Positions 1 to 5,873 of a stretch of DNA of 11,959 nucleotides are shown piece after piece (the first letter of the stretch is position 1; each line of letters opens with the position of its first letter). The notes beneath the pieces are model-generated. The model did no database searches. It was not told the DNA's origin and was given only the letters and a program-made list of their open reading frames with translations. Position numbers and translations under genes: made by a program. The stretch is taken from the NCBI GenBank assembly GCA_963618735.1, contig CAVEUM010000039.1, positions 1 through 11,959 on the forward strand, read 5' to 3'. The stretch is from CAKUFA01 sp963618735. Lineage in GTDB: Bacteria > Bacillota > Clostridia > Christensenellales > Aristaeellaceae.

Positions 1-61
1 AAGCTTATCACGATTTCGAACCCTGCTCAAGGGTGTTGAGGGGAATTTGACCGTTTCGCAA

Positions 62-1222
62 TCACAGTTTCAGGCACGTTTCCATTGTCTCAGCGGACTT
101 TTCTTTCGATGCCGCATCCAGGTGCGCGTAGATGTTAGCTGTCGTGCTGAAATCGCTGTGCCCCAGCCACTCCTGAATCTGCTTCAGCATAACACCGTGC
201 GCAAGCAGCAGCGAGGCACAGCTGTGCCGCAAATCATGAAAACGAATATGCCGTAAATTCTTTTGTTCCAGGGCTTTGCTGAAATGGTTGGATAAATAAG
301 CAGGGCGGATTCTTTCTCCCAGGGCGTTGACGCAAATGTAGTCTGTGTATTCCTTGCTGTAAGAATTTCCGGCAATCCGCCGATTCTGATTCTGCTTCTC
401 CTTTAGCTGGAGCAGCATTTCACGCACAGGGGCGACCAGCGGCAGGGTGCGCCGACTGGAGCGTGTCTTGGTGGTATCGGAGGCGATAATCTGATACTGC
501 CCGTCGATGGTGCAACTGGTCACCGTATGCCGAATGGAAATGGTGTTTCTCTCAAAATCGATGGCATCCCAACGCAGGCCCATCACTTCGCTTCTGCGCA
601 AGCCGTAGAACGCCGCCAGCTTCACAGGCACTTCAATCAGCGTGCCTGCCACTGCGTCAAACAAGGCGGCAAACTCCTCTTCCGTATAGTAGCTTGCCTG
701 ATACCCAACCTTGCGGGGACGGTCGACTTTATCCGCCGGGTTCACCGCAATCAGGTCGGTTTTCACCGCATACTTGAGTGCCCGATGAATCACGGCGTGG
801 TAGTGAATGACGGTGTTTGGCTTCACCCTTTTTCCCTGCTCCACATAAAAGCTCTGAATATCGCAGGCAGTCAATTTTCTCAGGGTAATGCGCTTTTTGC
901 GAAACCATGGGTCGATGGGATTCCGAACCAGATTGCTGTAGGAGCCGTAGGTGGTTGGCGCAATGGTTGTTCGAGCAATCTGAAGCCAGCGCTGAAGGTA
1001 ATCCGCAAAAAGCTCATCCGCGCCCGCTTCTGCCGATTGAATGGCCGTCGGCGGCTCAAAGGTTCGCCGCTGTTCCATCAGGAAGGCCTCCGCTTTTTTC
1101 TTGTTGCCCTTCACCTGAAGCCCTGTGGCAATCCACTTTGTTTTGCGTTTTTGATGCTCGTCCTTGTAGCTCAGCACGGCGTAATAGTAGCCTTTCTTTT
1201 CCTGCAAATGTCCTGCAACCAT
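62..1222 (-). CDS. int: Tyrosine site-specific recombinase (integrase)
   Basis: This 386-aa protein should catalyse integration and excision of the element by strand exchange at att sites. Seen: an N-terminal segment (residues about 1-50) with the aromatic and basic pattern of arm-type DNA-binding domains of Tn916/phage integrases, a SAM-like core-binding region (about 70-165), and a C-terminal catalytic domain. The catalytic set is complete: R209 in GLRRSE, K252 in TTKT, H329 and R332 in HDLRH, H355 in LGH and nucleophile Y365 in NIYAH. Length is normal for the family. The ATG is preceded by AAAGGAGG at good spacing. It lies 14 nt downstream of the excisionase-like gene, so the two are probably cotranscribed leftward. 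Its stop lies about 60 bp from the left edge of the window, which suggests that the element end (att site) is close. The long plus-strand reading frames opposite it look like antisense shadows. Confidence 0.96.
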   Translation of the reverse strand: MVAGHLQEKKGYYYAVLSYKDEHQKRKTKWIATGLQVKGNKKKAEAFLMEQRRTFEPPTAIQSAEAGADELFADYLQRWLQIARTTIAPTTYGSYSNLVRNPIDPWFRKKRITLRKLTACDIQSFYVEQGKRVKPNTVIHYHAVIHRALKYAVKTDLIAVNPADKVDRPRKVGYQASYYTEEEFAALFDAVAGTLIEVPVKLAAFYGLRRSEVMGLRWDAIDFERNTISIRHTVTSCTIDGQYQIIASDTTKTRSSRRTLPLVAPVREMLLQLKEKQNQNRRIAGNSYSKEYTDYICVNALGERIRPAYLSNHFSKALEQKNLRHIRFHDLRHSCASLLLAHGVMLKQIQEWLGHSDFSTTANIYAHLDAASKEKSAETMETCLKL

Positions 1223-1236
1223 GGGTCATCCTCCTT

Positions 1237-1452
1237 TTATTCGATGCTCAGTATCTTCATGTAGGCCAGCAAATGCACCTTAGGAATTCGATACGCACGC
1301 CCGACTTTCATGCAGGTGATTTTGCCGCTTTTCAGCAAGCGATAGCCTGTCTTGGTGCTTACGCCCAAAGCGTCGCACATTTCCTCAATATTCATCACAT
1401 CGGGATATTCCTTCAGCATCACGCCATATGCTTCCTTGATGCTTAAACCCAT
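1237..1452 (-). CDS. xis: Excisionase-like small HTH DNA-binding protein
   Basis: The 71-aa product has the MerR-like winged HTH layout of the excisionase/HTH_17 family: a helix-turn-helix (MNIEEMCDALGVSTKTGYRLL, residues about 20-40), followed by a basic wing with KVGRAYRIPK and a short C-terminal helix. Such proteins bend DNA at att sites and bias the integrase towards excision. Two start codons are possible, at 1458 and 1452. The second is preferred because AGGAGG lies about 8 nt upstream of it but almost touches the first. A longer upstream reading frame to about 1713 is open but has no start signal and runs through the left 37-bp repeat. It precedes the integrase by 14 nt in the same operon. 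A transcriptional regulator of the AlpA type is an alternative role. Confidence 0.85.
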   Translation of the reverse strand: MGLSIKEAYGVMLKEYPDVMNIEEMCDALGVSTKTGYRLLKSGKITCMKVGRAYRIPKVHLLAYMKILSIE

Positions 1453-1510
1453 GGTCATTCCTCCTGACGTCTCCTCGTTTCCCAAAGGGTGATGAAAATC
1501 CCCCCTATTA

Positions 1511-1547
1511 ATGAACTGTCTTTTTTGAACCGTTTTGCGACACTTTC
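1511..1547 (-). repeat. Left copy of a perfect 37-bp inverted repeat
   Basis: The sequence is the exact reverse complement of 2452-2488 over 37 bases; its core is TTTGAACCGTTTTGCGACAC on the plus strand. Read in the direction of xis-int transcription it is in the same sense as the right copy is towards the replication operon. It lies about 60 nt upstream of the xis start. It could be a promoter or operator, a binding site for Int, Xis or the sigma-like protein, or a leader-RNA element. No clear -10/-35 pair is visible inside it. Confidence 0.95.
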
Positions 1548-1576
1548 CGAAAAAAGATTTTAAGCGATAATCCGAG

Positions 1577-1598
1577 GCCGCTAACAAGCGGCTTTTTT
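1577..1598 (+). terminator. Rightward intrinsic terminator
   Basis: GCCGCT (1577-1582), loop AACA, AGCGGC (1587-1592), then six T residues. The T-run follows the stem only on the plus strand, so it stops rightward transcription. No rightward gene is visible before it. It may insulate the region or end an antisense transcript arising in the xis leader. Confidence 0.75.
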
Positions 1599-1757
1599 CT
1601 TTGCAAAAAAAGTTTTCCCAATTTCTGAAACACGGGACTTCGCCAAACATAGAAAAATCAACGCTTTCAAAAAACGCAAAATTGCCCGAAGTCCGCAAGC
1701 CTTTGAAAATCAAGGGTTTTCTGTTCCCAAAATCTGAAACTGATTTTCAGAGCGATG

Positions 1758-1766
1758 TGCTATGCT
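1758..1766 (+). promoter_or_regulatory. Extended -10 box upstream of the small ORF
   Basis: TGCTATGCT matches an extended -10 (TGnTATnnT). The -35 at a 17-18 nt spacing is poor. Transcription would start near 1773, at the base of the following hairpin. The call rests on the match and on the complete small unit downstream. Confidence 0.4.
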
Positions 1767-1771
1767 TTTTT

Positions 1772-1794
1772 TGCGGTCAGGAACAATGACCGCA
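1772..1794 (+). promoter_or_regulatory. Hairpin abutting the ribosome binding site of the small ORF
   Basis: TGCGGTCA (1772-1779) and TGACCGCA (1787-1794) form a perfect 8-bp stem with a 7-nt loop. The right arm shares its last base with the AGGAAAG ribosome binding site (1794-1800). No T-run follows on either strand, so it is not a terminator. It would be a 5' stabiliser or a control of translation. Confidence 0.55.
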
Positions 1795-1807
1795 GGAAAG
1801 CAAAGTG

Positions 1808-1942
1808 ATGGCTCCTGATCAAGGCCGCTTCCACACGATGCTTCCTGAACAGAATACGACGCAGCCGGCATTGGAAGTGCAGCTGCAGCCGAATGGAGAC
1901 TTTCTTCATACGGCTGTTGTGCTTTTGTGCCGGCAGTTTTGA
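1808..1942 (+). CDS. Small ORF, possible leader peptide (44 aa)
   Basis: An ATG with AGGAAAG 7 nt upstream opens a 44-codon frame that starts MAPDQGRFHTML and ends AVVLLCRQF. No family is recognised. The support is contextual: a promoter-like box, a hairpin and a ribosome binding site precede it, and its stop codon (1940-1942) is directly followed by the stem of a strong terminator (1943). A ribosome at the stop would cover the left arm of that stem, which is the arrangement of leader peptides that control downstream transcription. The next gene is the sigma-like protein. Alternatively it is an independent small protein or a dual-function RNA. It lies in another frame than the upstream extension of the sigma-like gene. 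Conservation among relatives is the missing proof. Confidence 0.45.
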   Translation: MAPDQGRFHTMLPEQNTTQPALEVQLQPNGDFLHTAVVLLCRQF

Positions 1943-1981
1943 GCCCTCCATTCGGTGTGCACTGAATGGAGGGCTTTTTTT
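1943..1981 (+). terminator. Strong rightward terminator or attenuator
   Basis: GCCCTCCATTC (1943-1953) pairs perfectly with GAATGGAGGGC (1964-1974), with a 10-nt loop, followed by seven T residues (1975-1981). It begins at the base after the small ORF's stop and lies upstream of the sigma-like gene. It therefore ends the small transcript and may act as a conditional attenuator for the genes that follow. Confidence 0.9.
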
Positions 1982-2039
1982 GAAGGATGATACCAGCTTC
2001 ATTTCCATCTGCCACACGAAAGTTGTTGTTGCAAAATCC

Positions 2040-2453
2040 GTGAAGAAAGAGCTGCATCGGATGAATGCCCAAATGCGCAGAAGAATGCGGGCAGAAGGGC
2101 GATGCGCCCAGGCAGATTTCCTTCGATGCAGCGGTGATTGTGATTCCTGCCGTTGGTGCAGGAGCGGCATTTTTGAGAGCCTTGAGCAGTGGACGGAGAG
2201 CGGCTCAAATACCGTCCTTGTCAGTCCTGAGGATGTTGAGAGCACTGTCCTGAACAGCGTCATGTGGTCTGAAATCGACCGCCTTGCAGATTCTGTTGCG
2301 GAACATGGTGCGCTGATGCTTCACCTTTCTGTGATCGATGGTATCTCGAATAGAAAAATCGCCGAGAGGCTTGGCGTTAACAGTCGAAGCGTAGACCGTC
2401 ATCTGAAGAAGATTCTGCAGACTTTGCAAGCACAGAAAGAAAAAATTTTTTGA
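2040..2453 (+). CDS. Sigma-70 region-4-like regulator with N-terminal cysteine cluster
   Basis: About 137 aa from the GTG at 2040. Seen: a basic start (MNAQMRRRMRAEGR), a cysteine cluster C22-x7-C30-x3-C34-x2-C37-x2-C40 that could bind a metal, then a region-4-type domain (about 78-130) with the HTH GISNRKIAERLGVNSRSVDRHL. Sigma-like proteins with a similar Cys-rich start followed by region 4 occur on mobile elements of Clostridia, as I recall. Region 4 contacts the -35 box, but no region 2 is visible, so it is probably an accessory regulator and not a full sigma factor. Start choice is uncertain: the frame is open back to 1893 but that part contains the terminator. TTG 1980 has GGAGGG upstream within the terminator arm, GTG 2040 has no clear site, and ATG 2061 has a weak AAGAAAGAG. 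Its stop codon touches the right copy of the 37-bp repeat. Confidence 0.75.
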   Translation: MKKELHRMNAQMRRRMRAEGRCAQADFLRCSGDCDSCRWCRSGIFESLEQWTESGSNTVLVSPEDVESTVLNSVMWSEIDRLADSVAEHGALMLHLSVIDGISNRKIAERLGVNSRSVDRHLKKILQTLQAQKEKIF

Positions 2454-2488
2454 AAGTGTCGCAAAACGGTTCAAAAAAGACAGTTCAT
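2452..2488 (+). repeat. Right copy of the perfect 37-bp inverted repeat
   Basis: Exact reverse complement of 1511-1547. It begins within the stop codon of the sigma-like gene and ends about 60 nt before the start of the acidic protein gene, so it sits in the leader of the rightward replication operon at about the same distance as the left copy from xis. Match stops at both ends. No target-site duplication flanks the pair and no transposase lies between them. Confidence 0.95.
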
Positions 2489-2547
2489 AAGTGAACGGAA
2501 TTTTTTCCGATCCTGCAGATCCGATTGATAGAAAGTGAGGTGCCCCA

Positions 2548-2988
2548 ATGTTCTTTTTGAAAGCCGGTTTCCGAGGCAGCGACCACCCGAAAATGGTCAG
2601 AGCAACCGCCTCCAACATGTTTGCCTTTTGCAGCTGCTGCGGTGAAGAGGTGCATATCTTCCAGCGTGATGTGATCGAAAACATCGAGTCTTTGCTCCTT
2701 GGCTGCTACATTTGCCCGGCCTGTTGCGCTGCACTGATGAGTGATTTCGACGATTTGGACATTTTCGATCGCGATGACGACGACGATGACGAAACGGAGG
2801 ATGATCCGGATGTCTACGAAGACGAGGAATGCGGGCAGGATGAGGACTCTGACGACGAACACGAAGCGTGGGATGACGACGATCAAGACGATGATGAAAG
2901 CAGCTATGCAGAAGCGTTCAACTACCATGCGCTTCAGGAAGAAGCGTTCTATCGGTTCAAGATGATTACGAGGGCGGAGAATATCTGA
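2548..2988 (+). CDS. Zinc-ribbon protein with hyperacidic tail
   Basis: A 146-aa protein of no recognised family. Seen: residues 1-64 hold cysteines at 28, 30, 31 and at 53, 56, 59, 60, arranged as two knuckles that would form a zinc ribbon. Residues about 65-119 are about two-thirds Asp/Glu, including runs DDDDDDE and DDDDQDDDE. The last 27 residues are less biased. The ATG follows GTGAGGTG. It is the first gene of the replication operon, downstream of the right 37-bp repeat. Inference: the acidic part may mimic DNA or act as a protein-docking tail, as in SSB C-termini, histone chaperone-like proteins and anti-restriction proteins. Its place before the initiator favours a role in replication or in protecting element DNA. 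The low-complexity tail makes homology searches unreliable. Confidence 0.8.
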   Translation: MFFLKAGFRGSDHPKMVRATASNMFAFCSCCGEEVHIFQRDVIENIESLLLGCYICPACCAALMSDFDDLDIFDRDDDDDDETEDDPDVYEDEECGQDEDSDDEHEAWDDDDQDDDESSYAEAFNYHALQEEAFYRFKMITRAENI

Positions 2989-2996
2989 GCGAACTT

Positions 2997-3035
2997 GTTG
3001 GGCTTCCTGAACATAGCTCTTGCAGGAAGCCCAAC
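2997..3035 (+). promoter_or_regulatory. 13-bp perfect hairpin before the replication initiator
   Basis: GTTGGGCTTCCTG (2997-3009) pairs with CAGGAAGCCCAAC (3023-3035) around a 13-nt loop. It begins 8 nt after the acidic gene's stop and ends 3 nt before the GGAGGTGA ribosome binding site (3039-3046) of the next gene. There is no T-run, so it is not a normal intrinsic terminator. It may set the ratio of the two proteins by RNA processing or translation control, or be a protein-binding site. Confidence 0.75.
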
Positions 3036-3052
3036 AATGGAGGTGACGAGAG

Positions 3053-3862
3053 ATGCTGAGAAAACTTGCAGCAATGGCTGAAAATCTTGATTTCTTCATG
3101 AACAGCAGTGCCTGGCGTGATGACGGCATGCTGAAGCTGTACCTTTATTGCGCTGCGAAGGCAAGCCGAAATGTTTACGAATGGCATGGAATCGTGTTGC
3201 AACCTGGGGATTTGCCCTTGTCAGAGAGAAAAGCGGCAGCCAGCCTTGGTTGGTCACGAAATAAGCTTGACCGAAAGCTCAAGCTGCTGAATGAAAGCGG
3301 ACTCATCTCCATAACTTCGATTCAGCAGAAAGGCACGATTGTGCATGTTCAAAACTGGCCTCAAAACGAAACCATTGGGGATCATGATCGTGATCTTTCA
3401 TGGTATCAGATTGGAGCCACCCCTCAGCAAGATGGCCTCGATGTGGAACCACAGCGTTTCCAAAATGAAGCCGCTTTCAGGCAAAACTGGACTCACGACG
3501 ATGCCAAAACGAGTGAAACTGGCTCCATGATGAGGCATAACATATATATAAATAATAATAGTAATCTTATAGGCAACATTTTGGAGCCAGATGGTTTCGC
3601 AAAAATCTGGTTTGCTTACCCCGCCAATCGCAGGAATCAGAGAGAACAGGCATCTGCACTGGTCAGCAAAGCGTTCAGTGAAGGTGCCACGCTTGAATCC
3701 ATGCTGGAAGCCCTTGAGGCGGACAAACGCTCCACGCAGTGGCTGGCTGATGATGGGAAATATATTCCCGGCATTGTTAAGTGGCTGCAGAAGGAAACCT
3801 GGCACGACTACCTGCGCACAGAGCCGCCCAAGGAGGATGAAGAGCATTGGGTATCACGATGA
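3053..3862 (+). CDS. Phage-type replication initiator (winged helix)
   Basis: The 269-aa product has the two-part layout of phage replication initiators such as lambda O/DnaD-type proteins. A winged helix-turn-helix lies at about residues 55-105 (LPLSERKAAASLGWSRNKL, then LLNESGLISIT), and a C-terminal module at about 181-254 has the typical FAKIWFAYP...R start and the end YIPGIVKWLQKETW. Between them is a polar, Asn-rich linker (about 106-180). It should bind the origin and help load the helicase encoded next. The ATG follows GGAGGTGA at 7 nt. The gene overlaps the primase-helicase start. The linker is encoded by the A+T-rich stretch at 3538-3572, a usual origin position for such phage genes. 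Exact Pfam family not determined. Confidence 0.8.
   Translation: MLRKLAAMAENLDFFMNSSAWRDDGMLKLYLYCAAKASRNVYEWHGIVLQPGDLPLSERKAAASLGWSRNKLDRKLKLLNESGLISITSIQQKGTIVHVQNWPQNETIGDHDRDLSWYQIGATPQQDGLDVEPQRFQNEAAFRQNWTHDDAKTSETGSMMRHNIYINNNSNLIGNILEPDGFAKIWFAYPANRRNQREQASALVSKAFSEGATLESMLEALEADKRSTQWLADDGKYIPGIVKWLQKETWHDYLRTEPPKEDEEHWVSR
3411..3589. other. Candidate replication origin inside the initiator gene
   Basis: A+T-only or nearly so run at about 3538-3572 (CATATATATAAATAATAATA and following) within an otherwise mixed-composition gene. The octamer TGGAGCCA occurs at 3412-3419 and 3582-3589, and its reverse complement TGGCTCCA at 3520-3527, on both sides of the run. Initiator binding sites beside an unwinding element are the expected structure, and lambdoid origins lie within the initiator gene. 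The repeats are short and unevenly spaced, so the call is tentative. Confidence 0.35.
3830..3836 (+). promoter_or_regulatory. Ribosome binding site that favours the TTG start at 3847
   Basis: AAGGAGG lies 10 nt upstream of TTG 3847 but 22 nt upstream of ATG 3859. The ATG gives a 4-base ATGA overlap with the preceding stop, so it remains possible by translational coupling. Confidence 0.55.
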
Positions 3863-5856
3863 ACTGGCTGCATCTGCTGCACGAACCCGATGAAATCATC
3901 GAAATCCGAAGCATTGACCCGAAGCCCGTTATCAGCGGCTACTTCCGTGCGGATAGCCCCAGGATTGAGACCGAGCTGGCGAAGTACCCGAACCGCACGT
4001 TCTATCAGACCATGAACCGTGTGAAGGATGCCTGCTACGCTCGTGGGCAGCATGAGCGTCTGGTGGAACGTCCGAAGGAAACCACCTCGGACAATGACAT
4101 TGTCGGCTACCAGTGGCTTCTCATTGATGCCGACCCCGTTCGTCCCAGCGGGGTCAGTTCCTCGGGTGCGGAGAAGGAAGCCGCACGCCGTGTGGCAGGG
4201 ATGACGATGAAGAAGCTCATGGCTATGGGCTTCAGTGAGCCGGTCGTCGGCGACAGCGGAAACGGATATCACCTGCTGTTTCGGATTCATGCAGGCCTTG
4301 AGGAGCGTCAGACGCTGGCAGATTTCCTCACCGTGCTGGATATGTGGTTCAGCACGGAAGCCGTGAAGATTGATACGGCGGTGTTCAATCCGGCGAGAAT
4401 CACAAAGCTGTACGGAACAGTTGCCGCGAAAGGTGCTAACACGCCTGAACGTCCGCACCGTCAGAGCAAAATCATCCGCTACCCTGAAAAAATTGAGGAA
4501 ACCTCCATGGTGCTGGTGCGGAACATCGCAGCCGAGCTGCAACAGAAGGCTGTTCCGATGGAAAACGCTTCAGCAAAGCGTGGTTCATCCGCAGCCTTTG
4601 ACCTTGAGAAGTTTCTGCAAGAGCACGGTGTTCGGACGCTGAACAAGGTGGCTATCAGCAGCGGCATCAAGTATCCGCTGGCTGAATGCCCCTTTGACAG
4701 CACGCACAAGAACGGTGACGCCGCAGTATTCGCCTACAGCAACGGGAGCTTTGGATTCCACTGCTTTCACAACAGCTGCAGCAGCTACCACTGGCACGAG
4801 TTTCGGGAAAAGATTGACCCGCAAGCGTATGCCAATACCCCTTATGCGATTCATCAGGCTGTGGCGCAGCCGATACAGGCTCCTGCTGCAATGCAGACCG
4901 ATAAGCCCCGCATGCTGGATTTCGCCGCGATTCCCAACTACGACCGCAGCAAGATTGTCGTTATTCACTCTCGCATCAGGAGCCTTGATGACAAAATCGG
5001 CGGCTTCAATCGGGGTGAAATGACGGTGTGGAGCGGCGGCAACGCTTCGGGCAAGTCAACGCTTGTCGGTCAGATTGGGCTGGCAGCCATCAGCGCAGGT
5101 CACAAGGTGGCCATGTTCTCCGGTGAAATGACCGCGTCCCGTGTCCGTGAATGGATTCTCCTGCAGGCCGCAGGACCGGATAACGTCATGCCTGACCCGC
5201 TGAATCCCAATCATTTCTGCCTTCAGCACGGCATTGAGGAAAAGCTGGATGCGGCACTGACGGGCAAGCTGTCCATTTATGATAACGACTTCGGCACCGA
5301 CTGGGAGCTTGTTACCAACACGATTTGCGACTGGGTCAAGCAGAATGAGTCGGCGGTAGTCATCATCGACAACCTGATGGCGCTGGACATTCCGAATGGC
5401 ACCATGGACAAGTACGACCTCCAGTCCCGCATCGCCAAACGTTTTTCGGCCATGGCCAAGGAGCTGAACGTGCATGTTCACTTCATCTGTCATCCCCGCA
5501 AGACAGAGGCATTCCCAAGAAAGGGCGACATCAGTGGAACGGCGGACATCACCAACGTTGCAGACAACGTGATGATGGTGCATCGGGTCAACGCGGATTT
5601 TATGATGCGCTACAAGTCGGTTTACCCAAGAATTGAGATCATGCCCGATGTGGGCAATGTTATTGAAATCATGAAAAATCGTGATCTCGGCGTGGTGGAC
5701 GAGCTGATTCCCCTGTATTTCGACAAGCGCAGCAAAACTATGTCGGACGTGAAGGGACTTCCGCCCCAGCATGCATGGTCAGAGAAAATAGAGCAGCTGA
5801 TTATGCAGGGATTCACGATTGTCAGCAATGATGAGCTGCCGCCGGAATGGCGATAA
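3847..5856 (+). CDS. Fused primase and DnaB-type replicative helicase
   Basis: A 669-aa multidomain replication enzyme. Residues about 1-230 look like an archaeo-eukaryotic (RepB/PrimPol-like) primase: catalytic DxD as LIDAD (D94, D96), SGNGYHLL with H142, and NPARITKLYGT further on. Residues 281-311 carry a zinc-knuckle pattern C281-x5-H287...C306-x4-C311. Residues about 380-620 form a RecA/DnaB-family helicase core with Walker A GGNASGKS (397-404, K403), Walker B VVIIDN (D508), the strand HVHFICHPRK and the GTADITNVADNVMMVHR segment typical of DnaB/Twinkle. It would prime and unwind the element's DNA with the initiator encoded just upstream. TTG 3847 is preferred by its ribosome binding site; ATG 3859 would remove four residues. 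The next gene starts 17 nt after the stop. Similar fusions occur in phage satellites and integrative elements. Confidence 0.9.
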   Translation: MGITMNWLHLLHEPDEIIEIRSIDPKPVISGYFRADSPRIETELAKYPNRTFYQTMNRVKDACYARGQHERLVERPKETTSDNDIVGYQWLLIDADPVRPSGVSSSGAEKEAARRVAGMTMKKLMAMGFSEPVVGDSGNGYHLLFRIHAGLEERQTLADFLTVLDMWFSTEAVKIDTAVFNPARITKLYGTVAAKGANTPERPHRQSKIIRYPEKIEETSMVLVRNIAAELQQKAVPMENASAKRGSSAAFDLEKFLQEHGVRTLNKVAISSGIKYPLAECPFDSTHKNGDAAVFAYSNGSFGFHCFHNSCSSYHWHEFREKIDPQAYANTPYAIHQAVAQPIQAPAAMQTDKPRMLDFAAIPNYDRSKIVVIHSRIRSLDDKIGGFNRGEMTVWSGGNASGKSTLVGQIGLAAISAGHKVAMFSGEMTASRVREWILLQAAGPDNVMPDPLNPNHFCLQHGIEEKLDAALTGKLSIYDNDFGTDWELVTNTICDWVKQNESAVVIIDNLMALDIPNGTMDKYDLQSRIAKRFSAMAKELNVHVHFICHPRKTEAFPRKGDISGTADITNVADNVMMVHRVNADFMMRYKSVYPRIEIMPDVGNVIEIMKNRDLGVVDELIPLYFDKRSKTMSDVKGLPPQHAWSEKIEQLIMQGFTIVSNDELPPEWR

Positions 5857-5873
5857 AAAGGAGCGTGGCAACG

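Larger units (their letters stand above)
1453..1807. other. Divergent control region between xis-int and the rightward genes
   Basis: About 355 bases without a convincing gene. It holds the leader of the leftward xis-int operon, the left copy of the 37-bp inverted repeat, a rightward intrinsic terminator at 1577-1598, an A-rich stretch, and a hairpin with a promoter-like box in front of the small ORF at 1808. It also has two near-identical 15-mers in direct orientation, at 1617-1631 and 1726-1740 (13 of 15 match), and an 8-bp inverted pair GGACTTCG/CGAAGTCC at 1635-1642 and 1687-1694. These could be operators, but no regulator is known to bind them. An open frame at 1601-1789 was not called because its TTG follows a T-run and has no ribosome binding site. 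Confidence 0.6.

Noticed and set aside
527..1446. Two long plus-strand frames opposite the integrase
   Set aside because: They are antisense to a complete integrase with all catalytic residues and have no start signals.
1601..1789. 62-aa plus-strand frame starting at TTG 1601
   Set aside because: The start follows a terminator T-run, has no ribosome binding site, and the product looks like translated A-rich leader DNA.
1893..2039. N-terminal extension of the sigma-like protein
   Set aside because: It would be translated through the terminator stem and T-run and overlaps the small ORF in another frame; a start at or after 1980 is more likely.
1511..2488. Insertion sequence or MITE bounded by the 37-bp inverted repeats
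   Set aside because: No transposase between the repeats, no flanking target duplication, and the copies have matching positions in two operon leaders.
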